A DNA stretch of 64,000 nt from Melastoma dodecandrum. Its lineage: Eukaryota > Streptophyta > Magnoliopsida > Myrtales > Melastomataceae. Positions 22,000 to 32,627 of this stretch are shown piece after piece (positions within the stretch are counted from its first letter, which is position 1; the number at the start of each line of letters is the position of its first letter). The notes under the pieces are model-generated. The model did not search any database, was not told where the DNA came from, and saw nothing but the letters and a program-made list of their open reading frames with translations. The position numbers were made by a program, and so were the translations under genes. The stretch is taken from positions 6,014,001-6,078,000 of the forward strand of contig JARUPY010000538.1 in NCBI GenBank assembly GCA_029817715.1, in the 5' to 3' direction.

Positions 22000-22590
22000 G
22001 GCTTCACTTGTAAGTTGTAACCTCAAACTAGTTGCGTCTGCAATAATGTCAATAATGAGTTAACTTCTTCCAGATCCCAGTTTTGGTTGCATTGATTCAC
22101 TGAAAGTGCTGAAGGTCCTACGGTTTTCTCAATCTACCTTGGGGGCAGTCTGCATTCAGGAAAAGATCAACATTACACAAAGCGAGCACCTATTCATGCG
22201 GATAAATTGAGTGGCCAACATATTCAAGGTTTAGTGTTGTCTAATCATGTACCGGGAAGCTCTGTCAAGGCTGCCCTGCAAGTGGATGCCATATCAATTG
22301 GATCAGATAAGCAAAAGGGCTCGGACCAGGGGGAAGTAGTTCTTTCGTGCCCCGCTGGATATTTGACCTTGCAGTTCGTGATATCCAACTGCCTGTTAAG
22401 ATTGGTGGAGCTCTTCTCCATTACTTAACGGCATTTGTAATTTGGAGAGACCTATTCCAGCACCATCTCCGTTGCTAATGCCAGGAAATGCTGGTTACCC
22501 AGTCAAAAACCAGAAATTCCTAGGCACTAGAAACAACATGCCACAGCATTTTCACATCGATCTGTCCTCGCAAATGTCTCGATCGATGGT
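22000..22590 (+). other. BRCT gene 3' region with an unrecognised open stretch
   Basis: Past the stop at 21929 lies probable 3' UTR. From about 22150 to 22428 a plus-strand frame without a clear start encodes GSSVKAALQVDAISIGSDKQ followed by GEVVLSCPAGYLTLQF. It looks composed like protein, but I do not recognise the family and see no partner exons. Confidence 0.3.
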
Positions 22591-22596
22591 CAACCA

Positions 22597-23645
22597 TCAC
22601 CAGTCACCACAGTAGTAGAACACGGTTTGGAAATGGTGGAACCAATACACATTTATCGAAACGATCTCCCGCAGGCCAAAACTAGGCGCATTACAAGTTT
22701 TTTGTAATCGGGTTTTAGAGAGATGTTGAGTCCAGAATAACAAGGCCAACTTCTGCATGTGGCAATAACGAGCTTTCACCTCTTCTTCCTCGACTCAAGA
22801 AGACACAGATCTCCGTATCAAGAATGTATTCCACCACTTTGATCTCCCTTGGTCAGAGTCCGAACTTTCTTATATACTTCAGCCTGAAGACAGATTTGTC
22901 ATCTCCGACAAACAGGTGGGCCTCATTCTACACATCTACCCAGCTAAACCCGGGATCTTTCTTCAAATTCTCTTTTTTTCATCAAATCTCTTGCATCTTT
23001 CAAGTGATCCCACGAGTCCACGGAAACATAGTTGAACAAGAGAACAAAGGCTGAGGTGTCATGGGGCTCCAATGCCAAGAGCCGAATGGCAATATGCTTC
23101 CCAGTTTCTACACCCCCTTTAAACCTACAAGCACACAGGAGTGTCCTAAGCATTGAGGCAGATGGTTCAAAATGGCATTTCCAAAATGACCTTCTCGGCC
23201 TCTAATATACAGCCTGGACGACCAAAAGCATCAACTAGGCAGGAATAATGTTCTACCTCGGGTTCAATACCGTAAATATTTTTCATCAAAACAAATATCT
23301 CCCAAGCCTCTGTGACCAAACCAGAATGGCTGCGTCCCCATGTTGTGCTATACGCACTAACATTGCAGTACTTGAGGCAACATTCCTCAAATCCATTGTC
23401 TTAAACAGATTGTACGTACGCATCTTGAATGTTACCACACTTTGCATACATGTCTCCTAGTGATGTTCGAATGTAAGAATCGTTGGCATAATAGGATTTG
23501 ATACTGTTGGCATGAATTTGTTTCCCCGGCTCAATTGCAGCCGAACAAGAGGCTGCTTTTGCGAGAGTAGCATTTGATGAACTCATCAGGCACAATGCCT
23601 GAAATCCTCATTTGATGATACATAGAAAGCACCAAGGATACAGGA
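22597..23645 (-). pseudogene. PPR-DYW pseudogene, C-terminal part
   Basis: Minus-strand blocks in order are MYHQMRISGIVPDEF and LAKAASCSAAIEPGKQIHAN (23645-23520), SLGDMYAKCGNIQDAY (23470-23410), then a fragment NALLV-like region and MLRTLLCACRFKGGVETGKH with LLALEPHDTSAFVLLFN (23153-23000, the E motif). DYW-domain traces follow: FVGDDKS, YILDTE, LALLFWTQHLSKT, REIVSINVYWFHHFQ and a terminal CGDW (family end CGDYW) at 22620-22600. These are the PLS repeats, E/E+ and DYW domains of an organellar RNA-editing PPR protein, most like the At4g33170 type. Stops, deletions and frameshifts show it is dead. The N-terminal part lies beyond the Tat element at 31745-32012, so the retrotransposon sits inside this gene. 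Confidence 0.85.
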
Positions 23646-23649
23646 CAAC

Positions 23650-25290
23650 AGTGACACTCACCGAACGAAGACGGACTTAGAGCCCGACAGACTTCTTAAC
23701 CCGCCTTCGTCTATTGGAGAGTGAAGCGCTCGATCCAATATTGGACATCCTAGAAAAACTAGCTTGTTATAGGGCGTCCAGAATAAACGAAGCACAATGT
23801 AATGTGTTTCTGCAGGCACACCAAGATGTGCCAATTATTTATTCAATGAATAAAGAAGTTTCTAACACTTCTGTTATTCCATGTGATCCACTAAGTGAGA
23901 TAAACTTAGAGACCACTAATTTACTACGTGTCACCTATCTCAGCTCATTATAAAGCGAGGCCGAAGCATACGACATTAGCAAAGTCCTTTGCACGTACAA
24001 AGACTGTTTCGCCTAGGATTACATAGAGATGTTTCGCCTTGATCGAGACTTGGTCGAGCATAGACTCCCGACGTATAACAATTTTAAGCATGTGAAGCAA
24101 ACTTCAAGGAGGATGTCACGGAAAGTGGCCGAGATGGTCTACGATGAAATTAAGAAGCTGTTCAAAGTTGGTTATATAAGAACGACTAAATACGTGGACT
24201 GGATCTCTAGCATAGTTCATGTCATTAAAAAGAACGGCAAGATTAGGGTATGCATAGATTCCCCGACTTGAAGAAAGCAACATCTAAAGACGAATACACA
24301 ATGCCTATCATTGACGATCTTATAGATAAATCGGTAGGACATGAGTTGATGTCCTTCATGGACGAATATTCCGGATACAATCAAGTCGTCATCGCCGAAG
24401 ATGATGTGCATAAAACAGCATTAAGATGTCCTAACGGGATATTCGAATGGGTCGCCATGCCTTTTGATTTGAAGAATGCCGGAGCAACATACCAGAGAGA
24501 GATTAACCTCATCTTTGACCCTGTGATAGGGAAGACAATGGAAGTCTATATCGACGACGTGGTGGTAAAATCCAAGCGAAGGCATGATCATCATGTTCAT
24601 CTAAGCAAAGCATTTGAAAAGATACGAACGCATAACCTCAAACTTAACCCATGAAATGCGCCTTTAGAGTCCAAAAGGGGCAGTTTCTCGGATTCCTAGT
24701 ACACCAACGACGAATTGAAGTTATCCCTCTTAAAACTCGAGCTATCCGGAACCTCCCTCCTCCTCGAAGTAAGAAGGAACTCCAAGCCTTTCTCGGAAGG
24801 GTCAACTATATATGTCGCTTCATAGGTAATGTGACATCTAAAACCAGCACCTTCTCAATAATCTTGAAAGGAAAGGAGAAAGGACAGATAACCTGGACAT
24901 CGCAGTATGAGCAAACTTTCCAGGAAATAAAAAACTATTTGATGAACCCTCATGTGCTAGCGCCACGAGATACAAAAGAGCCATACATCCTTTACGTGGC
25001 TGCGTCGCAGTCCAGTATTGGGTCCTTGGTGGCACAAGAGCAAGATGGAGTCAAAGAGAACTGTTTATTACTTATCTCGACTCCTCACAAAGACGGAACA
25101 GCGATACACCCCAATTAAGAAGATAGCCTGGTTTTACTCAGTAATTAAGCTCATACATTACATTGGGTCTAGTGATGTGTATGCAGTCTCCAAGACACCT
25201 GTGACCAAGGTATTCTTCGACAACCCCCTACTTACAGGCAGGATTGGCAAATGGAGCTTAGTGCTCTCTGCCTAAAATATATATCACAAG
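23650..25290 (+). pseudogene. Tat-lineage gypsy: protease-RT linker, RT and RNase H
   Basis: RT lead-in HRLPTYNNFKHVKQTSRRMS, then EIKKLFKVGYIRTTKYVDWI (24029-24240), DEYTMPIIDDLIDKSVGHEL, FMDEYSGYNQVVIAEDDVHK, FEWVAMPFDLKNAGATYQR and the catalytic VYIDDVVVKSK (24250-24654). The frame then passes a stop into KCAFRVQKGQFLGFLVHQR and LQAFLGRVNYICRFIGNV (24651-24960), and the first RNase H with YYLSRLLTKTEQRYTPIKK (25060-25130). LGFLVHQRRIEV with the GRVNYI spacing is typical of Tat/Ogre-type Pol. Stops at 24654 and 25118 and frame changes inactivate it. LTR, gag and most of protease at the 5' end are missing. Confidence 0.9.
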
Positions 25291-25379
25291 CTGCAAACTT
25301 CAGTTAAAGGCCATGCCTTGGCTGAATTCATCACCCATTATGGTGAAGGCAACATAGAGTCTTCATACGAGGAAGATAA

Positions 25380-25893
25380 CTCACATGGACACTAGTCCAT
25401 TTGGTTTAATGGGTCTTCCAATAGATTCGGAGTTGGTGTAGGGGTCTTCATTAAAACACCCTGAAACGTCGAAATCAGGTTGGCTTGTCGCCTCGATGGC
25501 AAAGTAACCAACAACATAGCAGAGTACGAGGCATTGATTCTAGCTTTGCAGCTCGCCCTAGACTGGAAACTGGGAAGCGTGAAGATATGAGGAGATTCAC
25601 AGTTGATAATCGAGTAACTCTTAAACCAAAGTGAATGTTATGCCCCTCACCTAGGTCGATATCTACGCAGAGCGAAAGAACTCTTCGTGAAGATAGGTAC
25701 GACCGAGATTATACATGTGAAAAGACAAGACAATCAAGAGGTCAACCAGCTGGCACAACTGGCCTCTGGATTGATAAATAACTCAGATTCACGCAAGGAT
25801 ATCACAACTTTTTTCATAAGCAAACGTCCAGAATTCCACGACGATAATGGAATGAGGGACAAAGAGGTCCACACGGTCGATCTATTTGAATAG
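25380..25893 (+). pseudogene. Second (archaeal-type) RNase H of the Tat element
   Basis: Blocks WFNGSSNRFGVGVGVFIKTP, VTNNIAEYEALILALQLALD, then GDSQLIIE and AKELFVKIGTTEIIHVKRQD (to 25893) form a second RNase H domain downstream of the first. A duplicate RNase H (aRH) is a defining feature of the Tat lineage. Stops after KTP and within the helix show decay. Confidence 0.85.
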
Positions 25894-25899
25894 AAAGAA

Positions 25900-27160
25900 G
25901 ACTGGTGAGAGCCAATACGATAGTTCCTCGAGAATCCTAAAGCAAAAGTCGAAAGGAGAATTCAAGTGATCGCTAGGCACTATGTATTCCTCGATAAAAT
26001 CCTCTATAGGAAAACTAATGAGGATGTCTTGTTAAGGTGCATCGGCTTAGACGACGCCATCCTATCATGATGGAAACACATGAGGGGTTGTGCGAAGCTC
26101 ATCAAGCAGGAATCAAGATGAGTTGGTCGATCAAACGACACGGGTTCTACTAGCCTTCAATGGCCAAGAATTGCATTGAAATGGCTCGAGCTTGCCAAGC
26201 TTGCCAATTATGCGGACTAGTGAAATGCGCCCCTACTACGGACATGAACGTCGTAGTAAAACCATGGCCTTTCAGGACATGAGCGCTAGACATCACGGGG
26301 GAAACTCATCCTCACTCAAACAGGGGAGCTGCCTATATACTCGTCCCCACAGACTACTTTACTAAATGGGTTGAGGCGACGGCTTACAAGTCCATCAATT
26401 AGAAGAACATAATTAAATTAATCAAGAACACCATCATCTATCGATACGAGATTCCTCAAAGTATCGTGGTGGGCATTGCAAAGGTGTTCAACGACGAACT
26501 TATAGATGAGTTTGCGGAAGACTTTGGGTTTAAAGTACTCTACTCAACCCCGTTTTACGCTCAGTCAAACGGGCAAGCGGATGCTTCCAACTAACTCATA
26601 AAACGGGTTATACAGAGAATGATCGGGAGCAACCCACGTAAATGGCATACCCTGCTTCAGGAAACGTAATGGGCACTCAGGGTCACGAAGAGAGAAAGCA
26701 TAGGCGTCGCCACGTTCAGCCTCATGTACGATCATGATGCGATGCTTCCAATAGAAGTGCGGTACCAATCGCTCAGACTTCTAAGCATCTTGGAGAAAAC
26801 AAGGGATACGAGGAGGACGTGTATATTGAGTTAGAAGATCTGGAGACTACCAGAATCAATGTGTTGAATCACTTATAAGCGCATAAAAAGAATATCGCCC
26901 GCTATTGCAACAAAAAAGTAGTGCCTCGGTCGTTCAGTAAGGAGACCTGGTTTGGAAGCTGAGGCTGCCTGAGGGCGTGTGCAAATATTTTCATGGGAAA
27001 CGGACACCGAATTGGGAAGGCCCCTTTCAGGTGATTGAAACTCATCTTAGGAACTTATACCGCCTAGGGGGGCTCGACGGATCAGTGCACGATCTCAAGA
27101 TCAATGGCAACTACTTGAAAAAGTATAGGCCAATGATATGGGAAATGCACAAAAAATATC
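25900..27160 (+). pseudogene. Tat integrase, degenerate
   Basis: Integrase blocks include METHEGLCEAHQAGIKMSWS with CQACQLCGLV (HH-CC zinc region, 26080-26220), LDITGETHPHSNRGAAYILV and FTKWVEATAY (first catalytic Asp, 26290-26390). Next are VVGIAKVFNDELI, where the usual SDNG catalytic motif is lost, and YSTPFYAQSNGQADASN (26540-26600). The C-terminal GPFQVIETHLRNLYRLGGLD and NGNYLKKYRP appear at 26977-27160. Internal stops and the missing second Asp motif make it inactive. Confidence 0.9.
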
Positions 27161-27279
27161 ATCTCAAAACGTTTCTCCACCATCTGGGGGCAAATACAAA
27201 TGTAACAATTCATACAACAGGCAAAGAAGACACTAGGCGCTTCGCCCGGTCCAGCACTCCGGCCGCCACAACTTCATTT

Positions 27280-29939
27280 GCCTCAGCCTCTACAACCCTG
27301 TCTTAATCCCTCTCGAACGTCTCTCGGTCCTCGTCGACAGTCGCGCTTAGCTGTTTCTTCTGCCTTGGCAGCATCTAGGGTTGCGTCTGTCCCAGCGATG
27401 CGTGCGACCGTGGCATCCAACTCTTCCTGGAGGCTACAAATGGTGGTGGATAGCTCCTCCTGCTTCTTGCCGAGTTCAGTCTCTTCGAAAGACAACTCAT
27501 TCCCTCGAGCAGAGGATGGAAGTGACAGGGACCATGAAAGCTCTTTCTCTCCAACCTCGCCTTGAGCGCGAAGTCCTCATGTCATTCAGCCTACGAACGC
27601 CAGAAAGACTTCCGAAGAAGCGAGGGTATAACGCGGAGCTCGCGCAAATCAGCACCTACTCGTCCATCGCAGATGATAAGGCGATAAATTTGTCCTCAAC
27701 ATTAACCCCACGCCCGAGGACGGCAATGAAAGAGACGAGTAGAGACGCAAGGGCTGCCATTGAAAGCAAAAAACAAGCAAAGCTCAGTACTCCTTACCGA
27801 GGCCACTTGTACCTCTGAGCCTTGGGGGACTTCCATCGCTTCGCCCGAGAAGTTTTGGGCAACAGGAGCACCATCAACCAATGAAGCTTCGGCTTCATCC
27901 CTCGAAAGTGGGGGCGGAACTTCAGATACCACCTCAATGGGGGGCTCCTATGTACCATCATTCCTGGCTGTCTGCTCAGAGCGGCCATGGCTGTCCAGCC
28001 AAGAAGCAATGGGAATGTCGTCCGGGACCTCTTCACCGACAACAGTCTCCACAGTAGAGGAAACACCGACAACACCTTTACTAAAGGAATTGGTATTACT
28101 CGATTGAGTCCTCCATCGTGAAACAAAGCGTGCGAGAGCTTAATACCTAACACACCCTCAGAGGATGTTTCCTCAAGTACAGGAGACTATGATAATTCGC
28201 GGCAGTGGTGAAGGGGTAGGCCTATAAAACACTCTCTTCAGATGGACTCCTTGTGAAGATGAGCCTATAGGGAAGGCTTCGCCTTTGTCCTCTTGGTGCC
28301 TGCTACATAAAAATGTTAGCCTGTTGTGGATAAGCTAAGCATTAGCAAGTCATTACCTAACCCGGTTCAGCAAACCTAAGGAGGACGAACCGTCGCATGA
28401 TGACCGCTTCTTCGAAGATCTCTCACTTGGACTGGGAAGAGTCTTTGGAGGGGCTGAACTTTCCTCCTGGATCATCCTCTCCAAATGAGAGAAAGTATGC
28501 ATCATCCCACGGACCTCATACCAGGTCCTAGAGAAAACAGGGGATCGACCACTAGATGGCTTCGCTTGGAGCTCAAACATGGGAAGGTCTGGCAACTGGA
28601 AGCATTTGGCAAAACCCGGGTTCCACAGGACACACAACATGCATGCCAAGCAGCTGGTTCCTAGAGACAAGGGAACCGCCAAGCACTAATAGAAGCCCAG
28701 CTAACGGGCGCAAAACTGAGGATTGTATACCTCAAAAACCAAGCCACCCGGGTCTACCCCTACTAGTTCTCGTGCAAAGAACGCAAGCCGAAGGTACTCA
28801 ACATCTCTTGAATGAGATTCTTCCCAACTTTGGGAGAAAGGTCACCAAGAAGAGACTACACCTGCACAGCTTTTCGCATGACCATTTACCAAAGCCCGGA
28901 TACAACCAGTAACGCTGAAAGGAGACCAGTACTGGGACGTGCTCGCTGAGATGACTACACTCTGCTCGAGCGTCGCAGGAGGAACGCGGGTGAACCCGGG
29001 AAGTACAAAACGATCCACAGGTAAAAGATCCACAGAGGACCATTTGTTGGACATTCAAGGAAGCTGGCTAGATTCGCCATTGTCTGGTACAGCCCGAGAT
29101 AGATCAAACTCGGCAAGAAAGGTGCGAAGGCTAGAGTTTCAAGCCTGTCCGCATTGGGTCAATGAGGCTGGTGGCCAACCCAATCATGAAGCGACTAAAA
29201 CGTTTTCCTCGGTTGCAGAAGATTATACTTGGAGAACCACTTCAAGTAGAACTCAAGCTCCTCCAGGGTCCCCACTCTACATCAGGCAGAGAGAAGTGCC
29301 GATCGATCACCACGCCGATGCGTTCTGAAGGGTTAAACTTCAGGTCGGTGCGCTCGTGGTCAAATCGAAGTGGGCTCCAAAATGACAACCAGCTAAGAAA
29401 CAGACATACTCTAGGATGATCGACATCGGTCCTCTAGAGAGGTAGAAACAATTGACAACGGGATTCGGGATGACAGTGACCCGACACACACCGGCAAGTT
29501 GAGCTTAATCAAGGAGCGAGACATGTTGATTAGGATCTTGATCCCAATCGCATATCACGCATCGCGCTTCTTGGTCATCCACATGAACCCAAAGGTCATG
29601 CGCCTCACTCCTTAGAGAGGGAAAGCAATGGAGGTTCGCTCAAACTGACGAACACCATCCCGACGGCTTGAAATCACCAGGGGAGAAGATGGTGGGCAAC
29701 TTACAATAAAAAAGGAACGACCTTTCCGCGTCGAAAAGAAGTTGGAACTTGGCCTCATGAACGAACGGACCCACCATTTGTTGTTCCGACATCGGAGCGC
29801 CAAAGTCCGACTCCGCTTCGTGACAAGGGAAGACTTGAAACTTCGTGGCTTCAGCATAGACACGCTGGAACACGGCTACATCACCCTCTATGTGGGTTGG
29901 GGAAGTCGGGTTTGCTAGGGTTGAAGCATCGGAAGCCAT
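27280..29939 (-). pseudogene. Broken antisense extra ORF of the Tat element
   Basis: Between integrase and the 3' LTR the longest plausible coding runs lie on the minus strand. A start MASDASTLANPTSPTHIEGD at 29939 leads to FQVFPCHEAESDFGAPMSEQ and PGDFKPSGWCSS. Further runs lie at 28353-28682 and 27794-28153. A predicted coiled coil, ELGKKQEELSTTICSLQEEL (27283-27495), is at the end. Extra antisense ORFs downstream of pol are known in Tat-lineage elements; their function is unsettled. Frames are interrupted, so no intact protein is encoded. Assignment rests on position and composition, not on a recognised catalytic motif. Confidence 0.5.
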
Positions 29940-31289
29940 GGAGAACGCAACGAAACTAGGGTTTCTAGGAGATAGGGAAAGAAGGAGAATGATTTATGAT
30001 TACATGAGCAGGAAACCTTGACCCCTGTTAGGCTTTATGATCCAGAAACCGACTACATGATTAAGGCCTAAAAAGAGCGTCGTTTCACTTGAAAATTGAT
30101 GACGGTCCAAAAGTCGAAGGTGGATAGGCGAAGGGGCTTAAGACGTGCATTCACTTTCATTCAAATTTGTGGTTCATTATATAAGTTTGTTTGGCGACAA
30201 ATGTACAAAAGAAGACATAAATGACTTAGTAGACAACGTTTCTTCTTCCTGACGATATGCTTTCTACTGAAAGCCCCTTGAGCTCTGCGAGCTATTCAAT
30301 GGTTTACCCACGGGAGGTGAAGGTGGTTACACACTATGCCCGATTCTTCCCTCGGACGAAGAAGATCCTTGGCTGCAGCAAACAACTTCACCACATTATG
30401 GATGTGTGGCTGTAGCGTGAATCTTTTGAACGAGAGGACCTTGGTCCTCGCATCTAATTCCACATCAGACCCACCAAGAGCCGTGAGATCGGAGGTCGAC
30501 CTCCTTGGCAGCGGTCTCACCCATGGTGTTCTTGGGCCGAAAGAGGGGTTCAGCAACCTGTGAATGGCAAAAGTCAGTCCAATCAGGATGCAACCCAGGA
30601 TTGAAGGGTGACCCACCGAGGCTTCACTCAGGCCCTCTACCCTTCCAGACGAGCTAATTGTTAACGAGAGTGGAGACGTTGGAGGGCGAGAAACCACTTG
30701 CATAAGTTGATGGATATATGCTCTCAAGTAAGCTAAGAACATAAATCCTGGGTAGGAGACAGAAAGATGGAGACCTCATAACCTTACTATTTCCAAGGGT
30801 GATTTGCGATTGGGAAGCCGACGCTATTTGTAGCGGGGTTGTGAGAGATACATATCTCTGACGGGAGAAATTATGGCGGAAACCTTGGGATTTTGACATA
30901 TGTCCCGAAAATCTCAATCGATACGCTTCGAGGATAACAACTTGAGGATTAATGTTCGCTTGCACACATTACTAGGGTGTAGGGGAATGAGTACTTGTCT
31001 TTTTCAAGGCGAGACGGATTACAGTACCTGACTTCATCTGCCTTGAGGGGGCTTACAAATCTCAATGTCATTTGTGGATCAACGGCCTAGAATGCAGGCC
31101 CGAAGTGCGAGAAGCCCAATAAGGAGATAGATGTGGAAACACACCAGGCGAAGGCTTGCGGGCGAAGCGCTTACCAATCGGTGAGGCTACCAGGCGACGA
31201 GGGTCAACAAGATGATCAAGCGACCGTCAACTGGACGAGCGGGGAAACTCTGCGGCGAAGGTTAGTGGGTGATCCGGTCGATCAGTAGC

Positions 31290-31743
31290 TGTTATGGAAA
31301 GATTTCGGACGATCTCAAAACATGGAAGAAAATTGTTGCCAAGATTGCCCAAATGTAAAGGAGATATTCCATGAAGACCGGCAACAAAGACATGTAATAT
31401 ATGTATAATATTTTATTTTCGTATATATATTGGTCTAACCTAGTATAAATATGTGTTCTTAGGCATTATACACACACCTCTCTACAGACAGACATATAGT
31501 CTTTTTATCTTTAAGCATTTCAGCGTTCAAACATCCTGTGCTCCCGCGTTCCTGTTTCCTTTAGAATGCATCGTCGGTGGCATCCGTGAGTGCTTCCGTT
31601 TAATACGTCCATTGTCTTCTCTTATATTTCTTTATTCATATGGCGACCACACAACGAACCTCCGAGTACCAGTTGCTCGTAGAGCCATAGATTTCCGAAG
31701 TGTTTGGATCCGGCTTGTTCAGCGGTCATTTCCGGAGCGAACA
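31290..31743 (+). repeat. 3' LTR region of the Tat element
   Basis: This segment is shared, inverted, with 57440-57927. Matching blocks include CACCTCTCTA, TTCTTAGGCATT, GGCGACCACAC and GTTTGGATC. It starts TGTTATGG, holds a TATA-like box (TATAAATATG near 31443) and may end CA at 31638 or at 31743 (GCGAACA). TGGCGACCACAC at 31641-31652 resembles a tRNA-Arg-type primer site. If that is the PBS, the LTR is 349 bp and the last 105 bp are leader sequence. The pre-LTR DNA from about 31085 is also shared with 57928-58140. Minus-strand PPR sequence starts right after it. Confidence 0.7.
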
Positions 31744-31744
31744 T

Positions 31745-32012
31745 CAGGCACCCCTTATTAATCACATTCCACAACACAGCGTCTCTCTCTGACATCCCAT
31801 TAAACAAAAGCCTCGCCTCCTTCATTTTCCCGAGCTTTGCATAAATATTTACCGGGATTACCCAGCATGCCAGTCACAAAAAAAAAAAATCTCGAAACAG
31901 TCGCATCCCCTTCTCACAACTATCATCTTCGAGCACCTCCGAGCGCGTGGACGTGGAGAGCATCGAATTCCAGGATATGACATCCCTGTCGTGCATTCCG
32001 TTGAACAGCTTC
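31745..32012 (-). pseudogene. PPR pseudogene, N-terminal part, split off by the Tat element
   Basis: On the minus strand 32012-31960 reads KLFNGMHDRDVISWNSML. After a frame break and an A-run it continues KMKEARLLFNGMSERDAVLW with NVINKGC (31840-31750). Both are PPR repeat units with the DxxSWNxM and DxVLWNxM signatures. They match the N-terminal repeats of the At4g33170-type protein whose C-terminal part lies at 22597-23645 on the same strand. The middle of the gene, between these repeats and the VPDEF repeat, is missing. Confidence 0.75.
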
Positions 32013-32029
32013 CGATTTTAAGGTAATAT

Positions 32030-32620
32030 TTTTATCAAATTTTAAACACTTCAAGCGGGGTGTATCAGGCGCAGGCACGACTTAATTGACCAGGTATTTG
32101 ATCGATCTAGCGCCAATAATGGTAATAACAACTAGCCAAAACGGAGAAGGAACAGACCGTAGAATGCTAGGCACAGCCACGTCCCTCAACCGTCAAGCCA
32201 AGCAACTGAATTTGAATCCTGCCAGTTACATTTGAACCAATATCACAGAAAACAATAGTACAATTAAAAAGGTACAAGGAGGTAATAAGAACCCCCTACA
32301 ACAACCGTGAAAAAGAAACGAAACAAAAGAAACAGAAGATTCTTCCAACAGATGGGGCTGAGTTCGATTCCTGTTGATTTGCAAACTATCTAACAAAATC
32401 CCTTCTCCTCCTCCTGCATCTACCCTTTTCATCCTGTTTTCTGGGTATTTCTGGTTTCCTTTTTTTGGGTTTTCCTTTTCTTCTTCCTCATCTTGTCATG
32501 TACAATAATGAGAATGAGATTACAAGTCCTATTCACTTTCTTCTTTTTCCTTAATGATGGCTTCCCTCCCTAGAGTCAGAAGACCTCCCCTCCTAAAACC
32601 AAACACCTTTCCCCTAGACC
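32030..32620. other. Intergenic DNA and CID7 3' UTR
   Basis: No gene recognised. The last part, T- and C-rich on the plus strand and directly next to the CID7 stop at 32628, is probably CID7 3' UTR on the minus strand. Confidence 0.4.
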
Positions 32621-32627
32621 TTTCTCG

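Noticed and set aside
27381..27818. 145-codon plus-strand ORF after Tat integrase
   Set aside because: No match to known retroelement domains; the antisense frame shows better protein-like features.
23585..31757. TCAGGCAC at both PPR-Tat junction sides as a target duplication
   Set aside because: On the 5' side the PPR homology continues past this string to about 23645, so it is not at the element border.
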